Positions 23,000 through 30,939 of a DNA stretch of 64,000 nt are shown here, piece by piece. Positions within the stretch are counted from its first letter, which is position 1. Each line of letters starts with the position of its first letter. The notes below the pieces were generated by a model. That model had not been told where the DNA came from. It saw nothing but the letters and a program-made list of their open reading frames with translations, and ran no database searches. The position numbers were made by a program, and so were the translations under genes. This stretch comes from Photorhabdus noenieputensis (GTDB lineage: Bacteria; Pseudomonadota; Gammaproteobacteria; Enterobacterales; Enterobacteriaceae). The DNA lies in the NCBI RefSeq assembly GCF_018448935.1, contig NZ_RCWC01000027.1, positions 1 to 64,000 on the forward strand, given 5' to 3'.

Positions 23000-23277
23000 A
23001 GGGTGACAGTACGGCCAGAGGCGGTGATCAGTTAGTGGAAAAAGTTATCGATTATGCGGATTCAATTGGCATGGATTTTAGCCGGGCTATGGCGAATTCA
23101 TTAATCGTCGGAGGAAAAATCAACATAGGTGAGCAGTCGTTCAAGTTATGGACGGATGGCAGTTTTATTCCGATAGAAACGGAATGTCAGAAAGAAGCAC
23201 GTCGCGATTTGCTATGGCAGCGGATTAAGAATATTGGTGAATTAAACAGTATTCAATTTTTAGAAGTGTGTTTGTAA
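23000..23277 (+). pseudogene. C-terminal fragment of an unknown phage-like protein
   Basis: An open frame without its own start encodes LVEKVIDYADSIGMDFSRAM, IVGGKINIGEQSFKLWTDGS and ECQKEARRDLLWQRIKNIGE. This looks like the end of a real protein, perhaps a phage replication protein, but I do not recognise it with confidence. It runs into the shared end of repressor copy 3, where the reading becomes antisense to that gene. The left edge joins the integrase remnant, so this is a recombination junction. Confidence 0.4.
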
Positions 23278-23528
23278 TTCACTAAAATCTGATGAATAGC
23301 TAAAACAACATCAGAAAAATCATCATCTACAATATAAAAATAGCATTCAGGAACGTTTAATACCTTGGAAAACGCACACATTGTTTCAAAGGTTGGCTGA
23401 TGAGTTCCATTTTCATACTGTGATACTCTCGCTCGTGCTGACTTTTCATCTATGCCAGCTGCAATCCCTAGTTTTTCTTGCGTGATCTTTGCACGCAAAC
23501 GAGCGGCTTTTAAACGTTTGTTAATCAT
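23253..23528 (-). CDS. XRE-family repressor, copy 3 of 3
   Basis: A 91-residue protein identical to copy 2. The DNA differs at only a handful of silent sites, and the upstream operator-like arms (CGTCA/TGACG) and ~90 bases of control region are retained. The integrase remnant lies beyond its 3' end, as int follows C in P2-like phages, so this copy probably sits closest to the ancestral arrangement. Confidence 0.84.
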   Translation of the reverse strand: MINKRLKAARLRAKITQEKLGIAAGIDEKSARARVSQYENGTHQPTFETMCAFSKVLNVPECYFYIVDDDFSDVVLAIHQILVNYKHTSKN

Positions 23529-23723
23529 AAAATTAACCGTCAGTTATTAAAGATGTAGTTGACGATATATGTAACATTTCTTAGTGCTTTCTTTGTCAAA
23601 ATTTACTTAACAATATTATGAATATTTAACTTGTCATTCAGGGCAGTGATCGGGTAGCTGCGATAACCGCCAACAAATGTGGGTTACACTGGCCTTCACA
23701 TTTGTTAGCTTTATTACTATTGC

Positions 23724-24038
23724 TTAATGCTTTGAAGTGAGCTGCGGCGTTTTGTCATTGTCACCGTATAGAACGATCCCTGATGTGTCGATCTCATCTT
23801 TCAGTTGGCGCAAGTCGTAGTTCGTCTGTAAGCGCATCCAAAACGCTGGATTACTCCCCAGCGCAGCAGACAGTCGGATGGCAAGTGCCGGGGTTAACGC
23901 CGTTTTGCCCGAAAGAAAGCGGGAAACCGTCGCTGGAGTTACGCCGATGTTTTTAGCAAACTGGCGAACGCCAACCCCTAAATCCTCCAGCATGTTGGAT
24001 ACCATAACGCCCGGATGAGAAACAATAGCCTGTCTCAT
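23724..24038 (-). CDS. higA: HigA antitoxin
   Basis: A 104-residue XRE-type antitoxin of the HigA/VapI family: [20 protein letters not shown], then [20 protein letters not shown] and [18 protein letters not shown]. The helix-turn-helix lies around residues 24-46. It follows the higB reading frame on the same strand, with the ancestral higB stop touching its start codon. Since the partner toxin is broken, it may persist as an anti-toxin decoy or a plain repressor. Confidence 0.92.
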   Translation of the reverse strand: MRQAIVSHPGVMVSNMLEDLGVGVRQFAKNIGVTPATVSRFLSGKTALTPALAIRLSAALGSNPAFWMRLQTNYDLRQLKDEIDTSGIVLYGDNDKTPQLTSKH

Positions 24039-24316
24039 TAGTGATAATCCTCCAGGTTTAAAATGTCAGCATCACCATTTTTAAATTCGAATGTGATGCG
24101 CTAGTTAGCTCTGACAGTAATTGACCATATGTCAGCCCGATCCCCTTTCAAGGGGTGTAACTTGTAGGCATGAATATTTAAATCTTCTATCATGCTAGCC
24201 GTGTCGATGGCCTGTAAGCGGTCATTGATTCGTACAGCATCCTGCGCCGGGATGCCTGAAATGACCCCTTTTTCAAAAAGTTGTTTCAGCCCTTTGGATT
24301 TAAATGACTTAATCAT
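24038..24316 (-). pseudogene. higB: HigB toxin with amber mutation (W72 to stop)
   Basis: The frame from 24316 matches HigB (MIKSFKSKGLKQLFEKGVIS; RINDRLQAIDT; LHPLKGDRADIWSITVRAN) but stops at TAG (24101-24103) after 71 residues. In the same frame after the TAG comes [20 protein letters not shown] and a stop at 24038-24040 that meets higA, giving the usual 92-residue length. HigB relatives read RANWRIT here, so TGG became TAG. The lost part holds the C-terminal Asp-Tyr-His, which in the Proteus HigB family (D90, Y91, H92) is catalytic. The truncated protein should be inactive. Confidence 0.88.
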
Positions 24317-24598
24317 TTGTTCCCGTCCTTGTTACACCATACGCTGCTGTTACATGGCATGCAACGCCAACAATAAATAACCAAGGGCCATATCCTCAAA
24401 TCTCAAAAAATTTTGTAGACAATGGTTGCGTTAACTAATTGCTATTTGAGGAAATTTGGCAATAGCTTTTTGCAATGGATAAACTACTGATCTATCGGTC
24501 AGAAGAATGGGATTACATAAACGAATGTTTTTGTTCTTATGGTTGGTGTAGAGAAAAGTTGGCAGTTATCGTAGCTACCCGGCAACTACTTATTTTAA

Positions 24599-24758
24599 TG
24601 ATAATTAAAGATTTAGTTGCTATATGTTTTATTTGATCTGGTTGATTTATACAAAGGTGGCTTGTGTATAAATTTTTTGGCAAGGTGAAGTGACATGAAT
24701 ATCAGTTACTAAAAACGAATATTTTTTGTGCTTGAGCACGTTATTTTAGCTATGAACG
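24599..24758. repeat. 160-bp duplicated segment, copy B
   Basis: Matches 20121-20279 with scattered substitutions and a one-base length difference. It includes GGCAAGGTGAAG and the start of a small ORF. In this copy the fifth codon is followed by TAA where copy A has CAA. Confidence 0.8.
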
Positions 24759-24858
24759 ATTTCAGCAATATTTGACGTGTGAAGATCTTGAAAAGATACA
24801 ACGTGCAATAATCAAAATCATCGGCGCATCAAATCTTATCGGTAAATCTGAAAGTTGA
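24695..24858 (+). pseudogene. Small phage gene, broken by stop and frameshift
   Basis: The frame begins MNISY and stops at TAA; resumed reading gives KRIFFVLEH in the same frame. After a one-base shift it continues as RYFSYERFQQYLTCEDLEKI then QRAIIKIIGASNLIGKSES and a stop at 24856-24858. The joined product would be about 54 residues. It is unrecognised. The intact parent gene is probably a small regulator of P2-like prophages in this group, which is inference. Confidence 0.45.
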
Positions 24859-24935
24859 CTTTTGGATGCTATCAACTAGAGTATGATTATTCCCCATGAG
24901 GGCTTTGTTAAAAATTTCTCCCGCAAAGGGCTTAT

Positions 24936-24962
24936 AACCCCTCATACATATATGAGGGGTTT
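24936..24962. terminator. Strong bidirectional hairpin
   Basis: AACCCCTCATA-CATA-TATGAGGGGTT is an almost perfect 11-base hairpin followed by TTC. A terminator form, usable on both strands. Confidence 0.6.
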
Positions 24963-25211
24963 CAAACTGCTGACAAACTTCGTTGAAAATAACAGAGTTT
25001 GTTTCTTTTGTGATGGATTATAATGTAATGTCTCCATTTTCCTCATTAACCCGGCCTAATCCCCCGCTAGGGCGTTATTTTCACTTCCCCTGCCATAAAA
25101 TGTTTGTTCTCCAGAAATAAAAACAATAAAGCATTGCGATTAGCAATGGCAGCTCGCAGGACGAGACAGCTACGCTGGCTTGATGCACAGCACAACGTAG
25201 CACCCGCCCGC

Positions 25212-25484
25212 TCAAAGAAGATGACGGGGGTGATTCATCTGTTGATGAAGGATACGCGCAATCAGAATATCGGTATCCCGGATAGTATAGAAAACCGTGT
25301 GGCGGTGAAACTCAACCCGCATTACACCTGGGACAGATGGGTATTCCCTCCCTATATGTGGCATCTCAGCTAGCGTGTCAAAAAATGCTTCCAGTGCCTC
25401 CGTATAATGGTCAGCCTGAGCTTCACCTGTATAATCATAAATCCCAGCAAAATCTTCAGCAGCCTGATCCGTGAGCTTATACAT
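25212..25484 (-). CDS. parE: ParE-family toxin
   Basis: A 90-residue protein of the RelE/ParE superfamily, in the branch that usually poisons DNA gyrase. Landmarks are YKLTDQAAEDFAGIYDYTGE, the LAEMPHIGREYPSV segment, VEFHRHTVFYTIRDTDILIA and the terminal RILHQQMNHPRHLL, all typical of ParE. It lies directly after parD with an eight-base overlap. It looks intact. Confidence 0.9.
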   Translation of the reverse strand: MYKLTDQAAEDFAGIYDYTGEAQADHYTEALEAFFDTLAEMPHIGREYPSVPGVMRVEFHRHTVFYTIRDTDILIARILHQQMNHPRHLL

Positions 25485-25719
25485 TATGTCTGCGTTTCCG
25501 TTGTTCCGCTATATCCCGTAGGGTCAGCGAGCTTTCCCCACTTTCCAAGCCAGCAATAACCGCCTTGCGTACAATCTCATCGTAAGCTTCTTGTTGCTCC
25601 AGCAAACGCAGCGCTGAACGCATAACTTCACTGGCATTTCCATAACGGCCACTTTCAATCATGCGCTGTACGAACCCGTCAAGCTGCTCGCCCATACTAA
25701 CAGTAGTAATTTTTCTCAT
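25477..25719 (-). CDS. parD: ParD-family antitoxin
   Basis: An 80-residue antitoxin with an N-terminal ribbon-helix-helix (TTVSMGEQLDGFVQRMIESG, then RYGNASEVMRSALRLLEQQE) and a charged, probably flexible C-terminus that wraps the toxin (SSLTLRDIAEQRKRRHNV). First gene of the pair. The 23-base palindrome at 25728, eight bases upstream of its start, is its likely operator. Confidence 0.92.
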   Translation of the reverse strand: MRKITTVSMGEQLDGFVQRMIESGRYGNASEVMRSALRLLEQQEAYDEIVRKAVIAGLESGESSLTLRDIAEQRKRRHNV

Positions 25720-25727
25720 ATCTCACC

Positions 25728-25750
25728 GATGTATTAATAGTTAATACATC
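25728..25750. promoter_or_regulatory. ParD operator palindrome
   Basis: GATGTATTAA-TAG-TTAATACATC is a perfect inverted repeat with 10-base arms immediately upstream of parD. Confidence 0.75.
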
Positions 25751-26119
25751 AAGTGTGCAGCAAATGAGGCTGCATTACCAATGTCCTGAAGCCCCGAAAA
25801 AAATCGGGGCTTATGTCGATGTGGTCAAGGTGTGGACACTTACTTAAATAAATCCTTTTATTACAATGTATTATGTTTGAAAAACAAACATCATCCATGT
25901 CTTTTCCCCCTGCTTTCTGGTGGTCAATGTATGGGCACTTGTTGAAATAAATTCTGTTGTTTCAAATTAATCAACAAGGAAAGATTGACGCCATCTTCGT
26001 TTTTATCTCTTTCCACCGGCCAGTTTTTTATTGTTGTTATTCTAACCAATCCTGTTTATCTTATTTCATTTAACTTAAGTAGATTTGATTGTTCATTTGT
26101 GTTCAAAAAGGGAAAAGAT
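25751..26119. other. Intergenic stretch, possible right att region
   Basis: No gene. A hairpin AAGCCCCGA/TCGGGGCTT (25789-25812), GTGTGGACACTT (25830-25841) and a decayed relative of the 22.6-kb hairpin (about 25905-25922) make this a diverged copy of 22528-22761. The last part carries the promoter region of the phospholipid operon; GGGAAAAG just before 26120 is its ribosome site. Confidence 0.5.
25830..25841 (+). other. Possible attachment core, right
   Basis: GTGTGGACACTT repeats the sequence at 22750-22761. Together they would bracket the integrase remnant, repressor copy 3, HigBA and ParDE as one former mobile unit. Inference only. Confidence 0.35.
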
Positions 26120-26794
26120 ATGTCTGGTAACGAGGTAAAAGATCGGCGTCCGATCAAGACACGCAATGCAGTGTGGGCCAGTAAAATGGCTAAATGGTTG
26201 CAATGTAAAGGGGCGACACCAAATGGCATATCTGTTGCCAGCGTTGTTTTTGCTGTATTAGCTGGTTTGTGTTTTGCCGTGTGTTTTTTAGTCGAGTCTT
26301 TTTGGACGACTTCAGTTTTATTGATTATTGGTGCCTTGCTCATTCAAGGCCGGCTAATGTGTAATTTATTGGATGGCATGGTTGCTGTTGAGGGAGGATT
26401 GAAGACGGCTGCCGGTGCTGTTTTTAATGATCTTCCTGATCGTATTGCTGATTCTTTTATTCTGATTGGGGTGGGGTATGGTTTAACACTTTTTCCGTTT
26501 GCGATTTCTCTTAGCTGTATTGCCGCATTATTAGCTGTTTTGACCGCTTATATTCGCTTATTAGGTGGAACTTGTGGTTTACCTCAGCGTTTCCTCGGTC
26601 CGATGGCAAAACAGCATCGGATGGCATTAATTACTGTTAGTGCAATTGTTGCCGCTTTTTTACCTCAGCTATGGGGCCAGTATCTTCTATTGGCGGTGTT
26701 AGTCGTTATCGCATTGGGCTGTCTCTGGACATGTGTTCGGCGAACCAGAGTCATATTGAATGAATTACAAGAGAAGGGTGCTTGTAATGAATAG
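26120..26794 (+). CDS. CDP-alcohol phosphatidyltransferase-like membrane protein
   Basis: A 224-residue membrane protein of the CDP-alcohol phosphatidyltransferase superfamily, which joins an alcohol to a CDP-activated lipid. I chose the ATG at 26120 (MSGNEVKDRRPIKTRNAVWA), preceded by GGGAAAAG, over an upstream start at 25985 with no site. About five hydrophobic segments are visible. The signature D-x2-D-G-x2-A-R-x8-G-x3-D-x3-D reads N82, D85, G86, A89, V90, G99, N103, D107, so two metal-binding Asp and the Arg are changed. It is first in an operon with PlsC-like and CdsA-like genes, an arrangement that recalls E. coli ynbAB. Substrate unknown. Confidence 0.85.
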   Translation: MSGNEVKDRRPIKTRNAVWASKMAKWLQCKGATPNGISVASVVFAVLAGLCFAVCFLVESFWTTSVLLIIGALLIQGRLMCNLLDGMVAVEGGLKTAAGAVFNDLPDRIADSFILIGVGYGLTLFPFAISLSCIAALLAVLTAYIRLLGGTCGLPQRFLGPMAKQHRMALITVSAIVAAFLPQLWGQYLLLAVLVVIALGCLWTCVRRTRVILNELQEKGACNE

Positions 26795-27428
26795 ACCACA
26801 AGAGGTGACACTGGTAAGTAAAGGTATGGGTTCATTTCTGTCTGGGCTTTGCCGTTTGTTAACAGGAGTGAGAATTCGTTGGATTGGGTGTAAGCCATCG
26901 GTAGCTTCCCGAATTTATTATGCTAATCATTCCAGCCACCTAGATGGGTTAGTTATCTGGGCTGGATTTCCTCGGGTGTTACGTTCTCGGGTGCATCCAG
27001 TTGCTGCCCGTGATTATTGGAGTAAAACTTATCTGCGTAGGTATTTTATTAATAAAGTTTTTCGGGCTGTGCTTATTGATCGTAAAGGAGAGGATTGTTT
27101 AAAGGGAAATACTCTGACGCCAATGGAGGATGTATTAAAACGAGGGGAATCTTTGATTTTATTCCCAGAGGGGACGCGAGGAAGTGGGGAACAAATTAAT
27201 AAGTTTAAAGGTGGTCTATATTATTTAGCGAAGAAATATCCTGACGTTGAGCTTATTCCGGTTTATCTGGAAAATTTAAACAGGGTTTTGCCAAAAGGCT
27301 CGGCACTTGTTGTTCCTGTTATTTGTTCTGCAACATTTGGGCAACCTTTGGAAAAACTAGGTGTAAAAGAGGAAAAAGCTGATTTTTTACAGCGAGCTCG
27401 TCAGGCATTGGAGGCGTTAATATTATGA
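26787..27428 (+). CDS. 1-acylglycerol-3-phosphate acyltransferase-like (PlsC family)
   Basis: A 213-residue acyltransferase. The catalytic H-x4-D motif is NHSSHLDG near residue 50, and motif III is FPEGTRG. ILPLY-like strands follow (VELIPVYLENLNRVLPKG). I chose the ATG at 26787, which overlaps the upstream gene by eight bases with AAGGG before it. It probably acylates a lysophospholipid, making phosphatidic acid that the next gene would activate with CTP. It is a second, specialised PlsC; the housekeeping gene is not in this window. Confidence 0.88.
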   Translation: MNRPQEVTLVSKGMGSFLSGLCRLLTGVRIRWIGCKPSVASRIYYANHSSHLDGLVIWAGFPRVLRSRVHPVAARDYWSKTYLRRYFINKVFRAVLIDRKGEDCLKGNTLTPMEDVLKRGESLILFPEGTRGSGEQINKFKGGLYYLAKKYPDVELIPVYLENLNRVLPKGSALVVPVICSATFGQPLEKLGVKEEKADFLQRARQALEALIL

Positions 27429-28369
27429 CTATACTTAATAATAAACTACTCTTGTTGTTGGGTGGTATGTTCGTGCCGTTAATTATTGCCAGTATTGTTG
27501 GTGCAATACTCTCCTCAAAATATTCGAGGGATAACAGTAATGCGACAATCGACAATCTGAATGCCCGCATTCGTGGTTGGTGGGGGATGTGTATTATTTG
27601 TGTGTTGTCGGTGATTATTGGGCCAATCGGTTCAGTGTTATTATTTGCGAGTATGTCATTTTTCGCTTTACGGGAATTTTTCACTTTGACGCCAACACGA
27701 CGAAGTGACCATGAGGCGATGTTCTGGTGTTTTTTTATTTTTATGCCATTGCAATACGTTGCCGTTGGTATTGAGTGGTATGGCGTGTTTTCTATTTTCA
27801 TTCCTGTTTATGTTTTCCTGTTTTTACCTGCTCGTATTGCATTAGCTGGAGATACAACGAACTTTTTGGAGCGGACAGCCAAAATACAGTGGGGAATGTT
27901 AGTTGCTGTATTCTGTATTAGCCATGCACCCGCTTTATTGATGTTGGATATTCCAGGTTATGAAGGGGAGAATGTCGAATTATTGCTGTTTTTAATGATT
28001 GTGGTGCAGATGTCGGATGTTTTGCAGTACGTATTCGGTAAACTGTTTGGCAAACATCCTATTGTGCCTAAGTTGAGCCCGAATAAAACAGTTGAAGGTT
28101 TTGCCGGTGGCATCTTGGCTTCCGTTTTGTTAGGAATGTCACTTTATTGGGTAACGCCATTTTCTCCGTGGGAAGCTGGTTTGATGTCGTTAGCAATTAC
28201 GCTGATGGGCTTTATTGGTGGTTTGTGTATGTCAGCGATAAAACGTGATAGTGGCATTAAAGATTTCGGTGAAATGATTGAAGGGCACGGAGGTATGTTA
28301 GATAGGATCGATTCTTTATGCTTTGCAGCACCGGTATTTTTCCACTTGACACGTTATTTCTATACATGA
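27425..28369 (+). CDS. Phosphatidate cytidylyltransferase-like (CdsA family)
   Basis: A 314-residue membrane enzyme of the CdsA family, which makes CDP-diacylglycerol from phosphatidic acid and CTP. The C-terminal signature is clear: SAIKRDSGIKDFGEMIEGHG followed by GMLDRIDSL. Several membrane segments precede it. It overlaps the PlsC-like gene by four bases (ATGA). Together the three genes could make a particular phospholipid from a lysolipid. It resembles E. coli ynbB. A strong terminator follows at 28410. Confidence 0.9.
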   Translation: MTILNNKLLLLLGGMFVPLIIASIVGAILSSKYSRDNSNATIDNLNARIRGWWGMCIICVLSVIIGPIGSVLLFASMSFFALREFFTLTPTRRSDHEAMFWCFFIFMPLQYVAVGIEWYGVFSIFIPVYVFLFLPARIALAGDTTNFLERTAKIQWGMLVAVFCISHAPALLMLDIPGYEGENVELLLFLMIVVQMSDVLQYVFGKLFGKHPIVPKLSPNKTVEGFAGGILASVLLGMSLYWVTPFSPWEAGLMSLAITLMGFIGGLCMSAIKRDSGIKDFGEMIEGHGGMLDRIDSLCFAAPVFFHLTRYFYT

Positions 28370-28752
28370 TGGAAAGACACCAACGTAATGAATAAAGATT
28401 GTGCTGAATCAGCACTGTGGTATGGGTTGTCACAGTGCTGGTTTTTGTGTTGTTGATGACTTTCTTTATCCAGTGCGAACGAGGATATTGATAGGTTGAT
28501 TGATGATCTTAAGAGCTATAGCAGCATAATTAAATGGCTTTTTAGCCAACTTGATCTCAAAAACGGGACTTATTGTTAATGCAGACTTGGGTTTTTACCG
28601 TATTATATGAAAGTTGAATCAATTCAGCTTGATTGTTTCAGTATGCTAGGTGGTAACAGGTTAAAAAGGCTGATTTCTCAGGCAAAGTGATCGCATACGG
28701 AGTCCGCCGTTAGCGGGTTTGCAATTATTACATCTACAAGTCAGAGGTCATC
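28370..28752. other. Intergenic region upstream of pfkA
   Basis: No gene. It holds the terminator at 28410-28440 and then about 300 bases of pfkA upstream region. I cannot place promoter boxes with confidence. In E. coli the fieF (yiiP) gene would be found on this side of pfkA; it is absent here. Confidence 0.6.
28410..28446 (+). terminator. Terminator of phospholipid operon
   Basis: CAGCACTGTG (28410-28419) and CACAGTGCTG (28431-28440) are perfect arms, followed by GTTTTTG. Confidence 0.8.
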
Positions 28753-29724
28753 ATGAGCAATGGGATCAAAAGAATCGGTGTCTTAACGAGTGGCGGTGAT
28801 GCGCCGGGTATGAATGCAGCCATTCGTGGTGTGGTTCGTGCGGGATTAACCGAAGGATTGGAAGTTTTCGGTATTTATGATGGCTATCTTGGCTTGTATG
28901 AAAACCGTATGAAGAAACTTGACCGCTTTAGTGTGTCCGACATGATTAACCGTGGTGGCACTTTTCTAGGTTCAGCCCGTTTCCCGGAATTCAGAGATGA
29001 GAAGGTTCGTACTGTCGCTATTGAGAACATGAGAAAAAACGGTCTTGATGCTCTGGTCGTTATCGGCGGTGATGGTTCCTATCTTGGCGCGAAAAAACTG
29101 ACAGAAGCGGGTTTCCCCTGTATCGGTCTGCCGGGCACTATTGATAATGATGTGGCGGGTACCGACTATACTATCGGCTATTTCACTGCGCTGGAAACGG
29201 TGGTTGAAGCGATTGACCGTCTGCGTGATACTTCGACTTCCCATAAACGTATTTCCATTGTTGAAGTAATGGGGCGTTATTGTGGTGATCTCACTTTGTC
29301 AGCCGCTATTGCAGGCGGTTGTGAGTTTATCGTTCTGCCGGAAGTCTCATTTAGTTGTGATGAGCTCGTGGCTGAAATTAAAGCGGGTATCGATAAAGGT
29401 AAACGTCACGCTATCGTTGCAATTACCGAACATGTTTGTGATGTCTATGAACTTGCGAGACATATCGAAAAAGAGACGCATCATGAAACCCGTGCCACAG
29501 TCTTAGGCCATGTTCAGCGTGGTGGTTCCCCGGTTGCCTATGATCGTATTCTGGCTTCCCGTATGGGGGCGTATTCCATCCAATTATTGTTGGAAGGTTA
29601 TGGTGGTCGTTGTGTTGGTATTCAGAACGAGAAACTTGTTCATCATGACATCATTGATGCCGTGCAGAATATGAAACGCGTGTTTAAACAGGATTGGTTG
29701 GAAACCGCGAAAAAGCTATATTGA
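28753..29724 (+). CDS. pfkA: 6-phosphofructokinase I
   Basis: ATP-dependent phosphofructokinase of 323 residues (320 in E. coli), the committed step of glycolysis in the cytoplasm. The ATP site is [18 protein letters not shown], and the catalytic region is [20 protein letters not shown] with the catalytic Asp of [15 protein letters not shown] and MGRYCGDL are also conserved. AGAGG lies before the ATG. A hairpin at 29757 follows. sbp comes next, as in E. coli. Confidence 0.98.
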   Translation: MSNGIKRIGVLTSGGDAPGMNAAIRGVVRAGLTEGLEVFGIYDGYLGLYENRMKKLDRFSVSDMINRGGTFLGSARFPEFRDEKVRTVAIENMRKNGLDALVVIGGDGSYLGAKKLTEAGFPCIGLPGTIDNDVAGTDYTIGYFTALETVVEAIDRLRDTSTSHKRISIVEVMGRYCGDLTLSAAIAGGCEFIVLPEVSFSCDELVAEIKAGIDKGKRHAIVAITEHVCDVYELARHIEKETHHETRATVLGHVQRGGSPVAYDRILASRMGAYSIQLLLEGYGGRCVGIQNEKLVHHDIIDAVQNMKRVFKQDWLETAKKLY

Positions 29725-29756
29725 TCACGCCAATACCGGCAAATCTAAATCTGTTG

Positions 29757-29780
29757 CAGCCTCATTGGAGGCTGTAATTT
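29757..29780 (+). terminator. Terminator after pfkA
   Basis: CAGCCTC-ATTG-GAGGCTG, then TAATTTGTCTTT. Typical rho-independent form with a modest T run. Confidence 0.7.
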
Positions 29781-29895
29781 GTCTTTAGATATTCCTATCG
29801 CATATAAATAAATGCTTTTAATTATTTCTGAGTGATAACGCTTTCTGTCAGCCTTGGATTTCATAACAGCCAAAAACAGTGTGGGAGAGATTCAA

Positions 29896-30891
29896 GTGAG
29901 AGTCAGATGGCATATAGCATTGGCGTTACTGTTGGTTACCAATAGCAGTGTATGGGCAAAAGATCTTCAACTTCTTAATGTTTCCTATGATCCAACCCGT
30001 GAGTTATATCAGCAATATAATCAGGCTTTTAGTGATTATTGGCAGCAGAAGACAGGGGATAAAGTGATAATCCGGCAATCTCATGGTGGCTCGGGTAAAC
30101 AGGCAACTTCTGTTATTAATGGCCTTGAGGCGGATGTGGTGACACTAGCTTTGGCCTATGATGTGGATGCCATTGCGGAACGTGGCCGGATAGCGAAGGC
30201 ATGGATTAAGCGTTTGCCAGAGAATTCAGCTCCCTATACTTCAACCATTGTTTTTTTAGTGCGGAAGGGTAATCCCAAACAAATTAAAGACTGGTCAGAT
30301 TTAGTTCGTCCAGGTGTGTCTGTTGTGACACCTAATCCAAAAACATCGGGTGGGGCACGCTGGAATTATCTGGCTGCATGGGGTTATGGGTTGATTCATA
30401 ACAATCAGGATCAGGACAAAGCGAAAGCATTTGTTAAAGCCCTTTACCAGAATGTTGAAGTGCTCGATTCTGGCGCAAGAGGAGCGACCAGTACTTTTGT
30501 TGAGCGTGGAATCGGTGATGTATTAATTGCTTGGGAGAATGAGGCATTATTAGCGATTAATGCGCTTGATAAAGATAAATTCGAAATTGTAACACCTAGC
30601 CTTTCAATTCTGGCTGAGCCGACGGTTTCTGTCGTTGATAGGGTCGTTGATAAACGTCATAGTCGCGAGCTGGCAACAGAATATCTGCAATACCTTTACT
30701 CTCCGGTTGGACAGGAGATAGTGGCTAAAAACTATTATCGACCACGTGATAAAGCGATTGCCGATAAGTACCGCTCTTCTTTTCCGGTGTTGGAATTATT
30801 TACTGTCGATAAAGTATTCGGTGGTTGGGGAAACGCGCAAAAAGTCCATTTTGCAACGGGCGGTGTGTTTGATGAGATTATTCAGCGCTGA
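29896..30891 (+). CDS. sbp: Sulfate-binding periplasmic protein
   Basis: Solute-binding protein of 331 residues for the sulfate ABC transporter. I chose the GTG at 29896, preceded by GGGAGAG, because it gives a normal signal peptide ([20 protein letters not shown], cut before KDLQ) and matches the E. coli length of 329; an upstream ATG at 29854 would add 14 residues. Landmarks are [37 protein letters not shown] and [20 protein letters not shown]. The cdh gene found after sbp in E. coli is absent. Confidence 0.95.
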   Translation: MRVRWHIALALLLVTNSSVWAKDLQLLNVSYDPTRELYQQYNQAFSDYWQQKTGDKVIIRQSHGGSGKQATSVINGLEADVVTLALAYDVDAIAERGRIAKAWIKRLPENSAPYTSTIVFLVRKGNPKQIKDWSDLVRPGVSVVTPNPKTSGGARWNYLAAWGYGLIHNNQDQDKAKAFVKALYQNVEVLDSGARGATSTFVERGIGDVLIAWENEALLAINALDKDKFEIVTPSLSILAEPTVSVVDRVVDKRHSRELATEYLQYLYSPVGQEIVAKNYYRPRDKAIADKYRSSFPVLELFTVDKVFGGWGNAQKVHFATGGVFDEIIQR

Positions 30892-30900
30892 AAATGAATA

Positions 30901-30924
30901 GCCGCCGTAGGTATACGGCGGTCA
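30901..30924. terminator. Hairpin between sbp and tpiA
   Basis: CCGCCGTA and TACGGCGG form a tight stem with a four-base loop between two converging genes. The T run is better on the minus strand (CTATTCATTTT), but it probably serves both. Confidence 0.6.
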
Positions 30925-30939
30925 ATTAGCATTAAAATA

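Larger units (their letters stand above)
24317..25211. other. Long non-coding stretch with phage remnants
   Basis: No intact gene. A 53-codon frame at 24475-24636 (MDKLLIYRSEEWDYINECFC) begins like a real phage protein and then runs into the 160-bp repeat, so it is probably a fragment. Copy B of the repeat with a broken small gene is at 24599-24858, and a strong hairpin lies at 24936-24962. The rest to 25211 is unassigned; GGCTTTGTTAAAAA near 24901 resembles an insertion-sequence end but is too short to call. Confidence 0.5.

Noticed and set aside
25104-25373. An 89-codon plus-strand frame starting upstream of parE
   Set aside because: Two thirds are the antisense of parE, which has clear family support. 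The first third has basic, protein-like text but no ribosome site.
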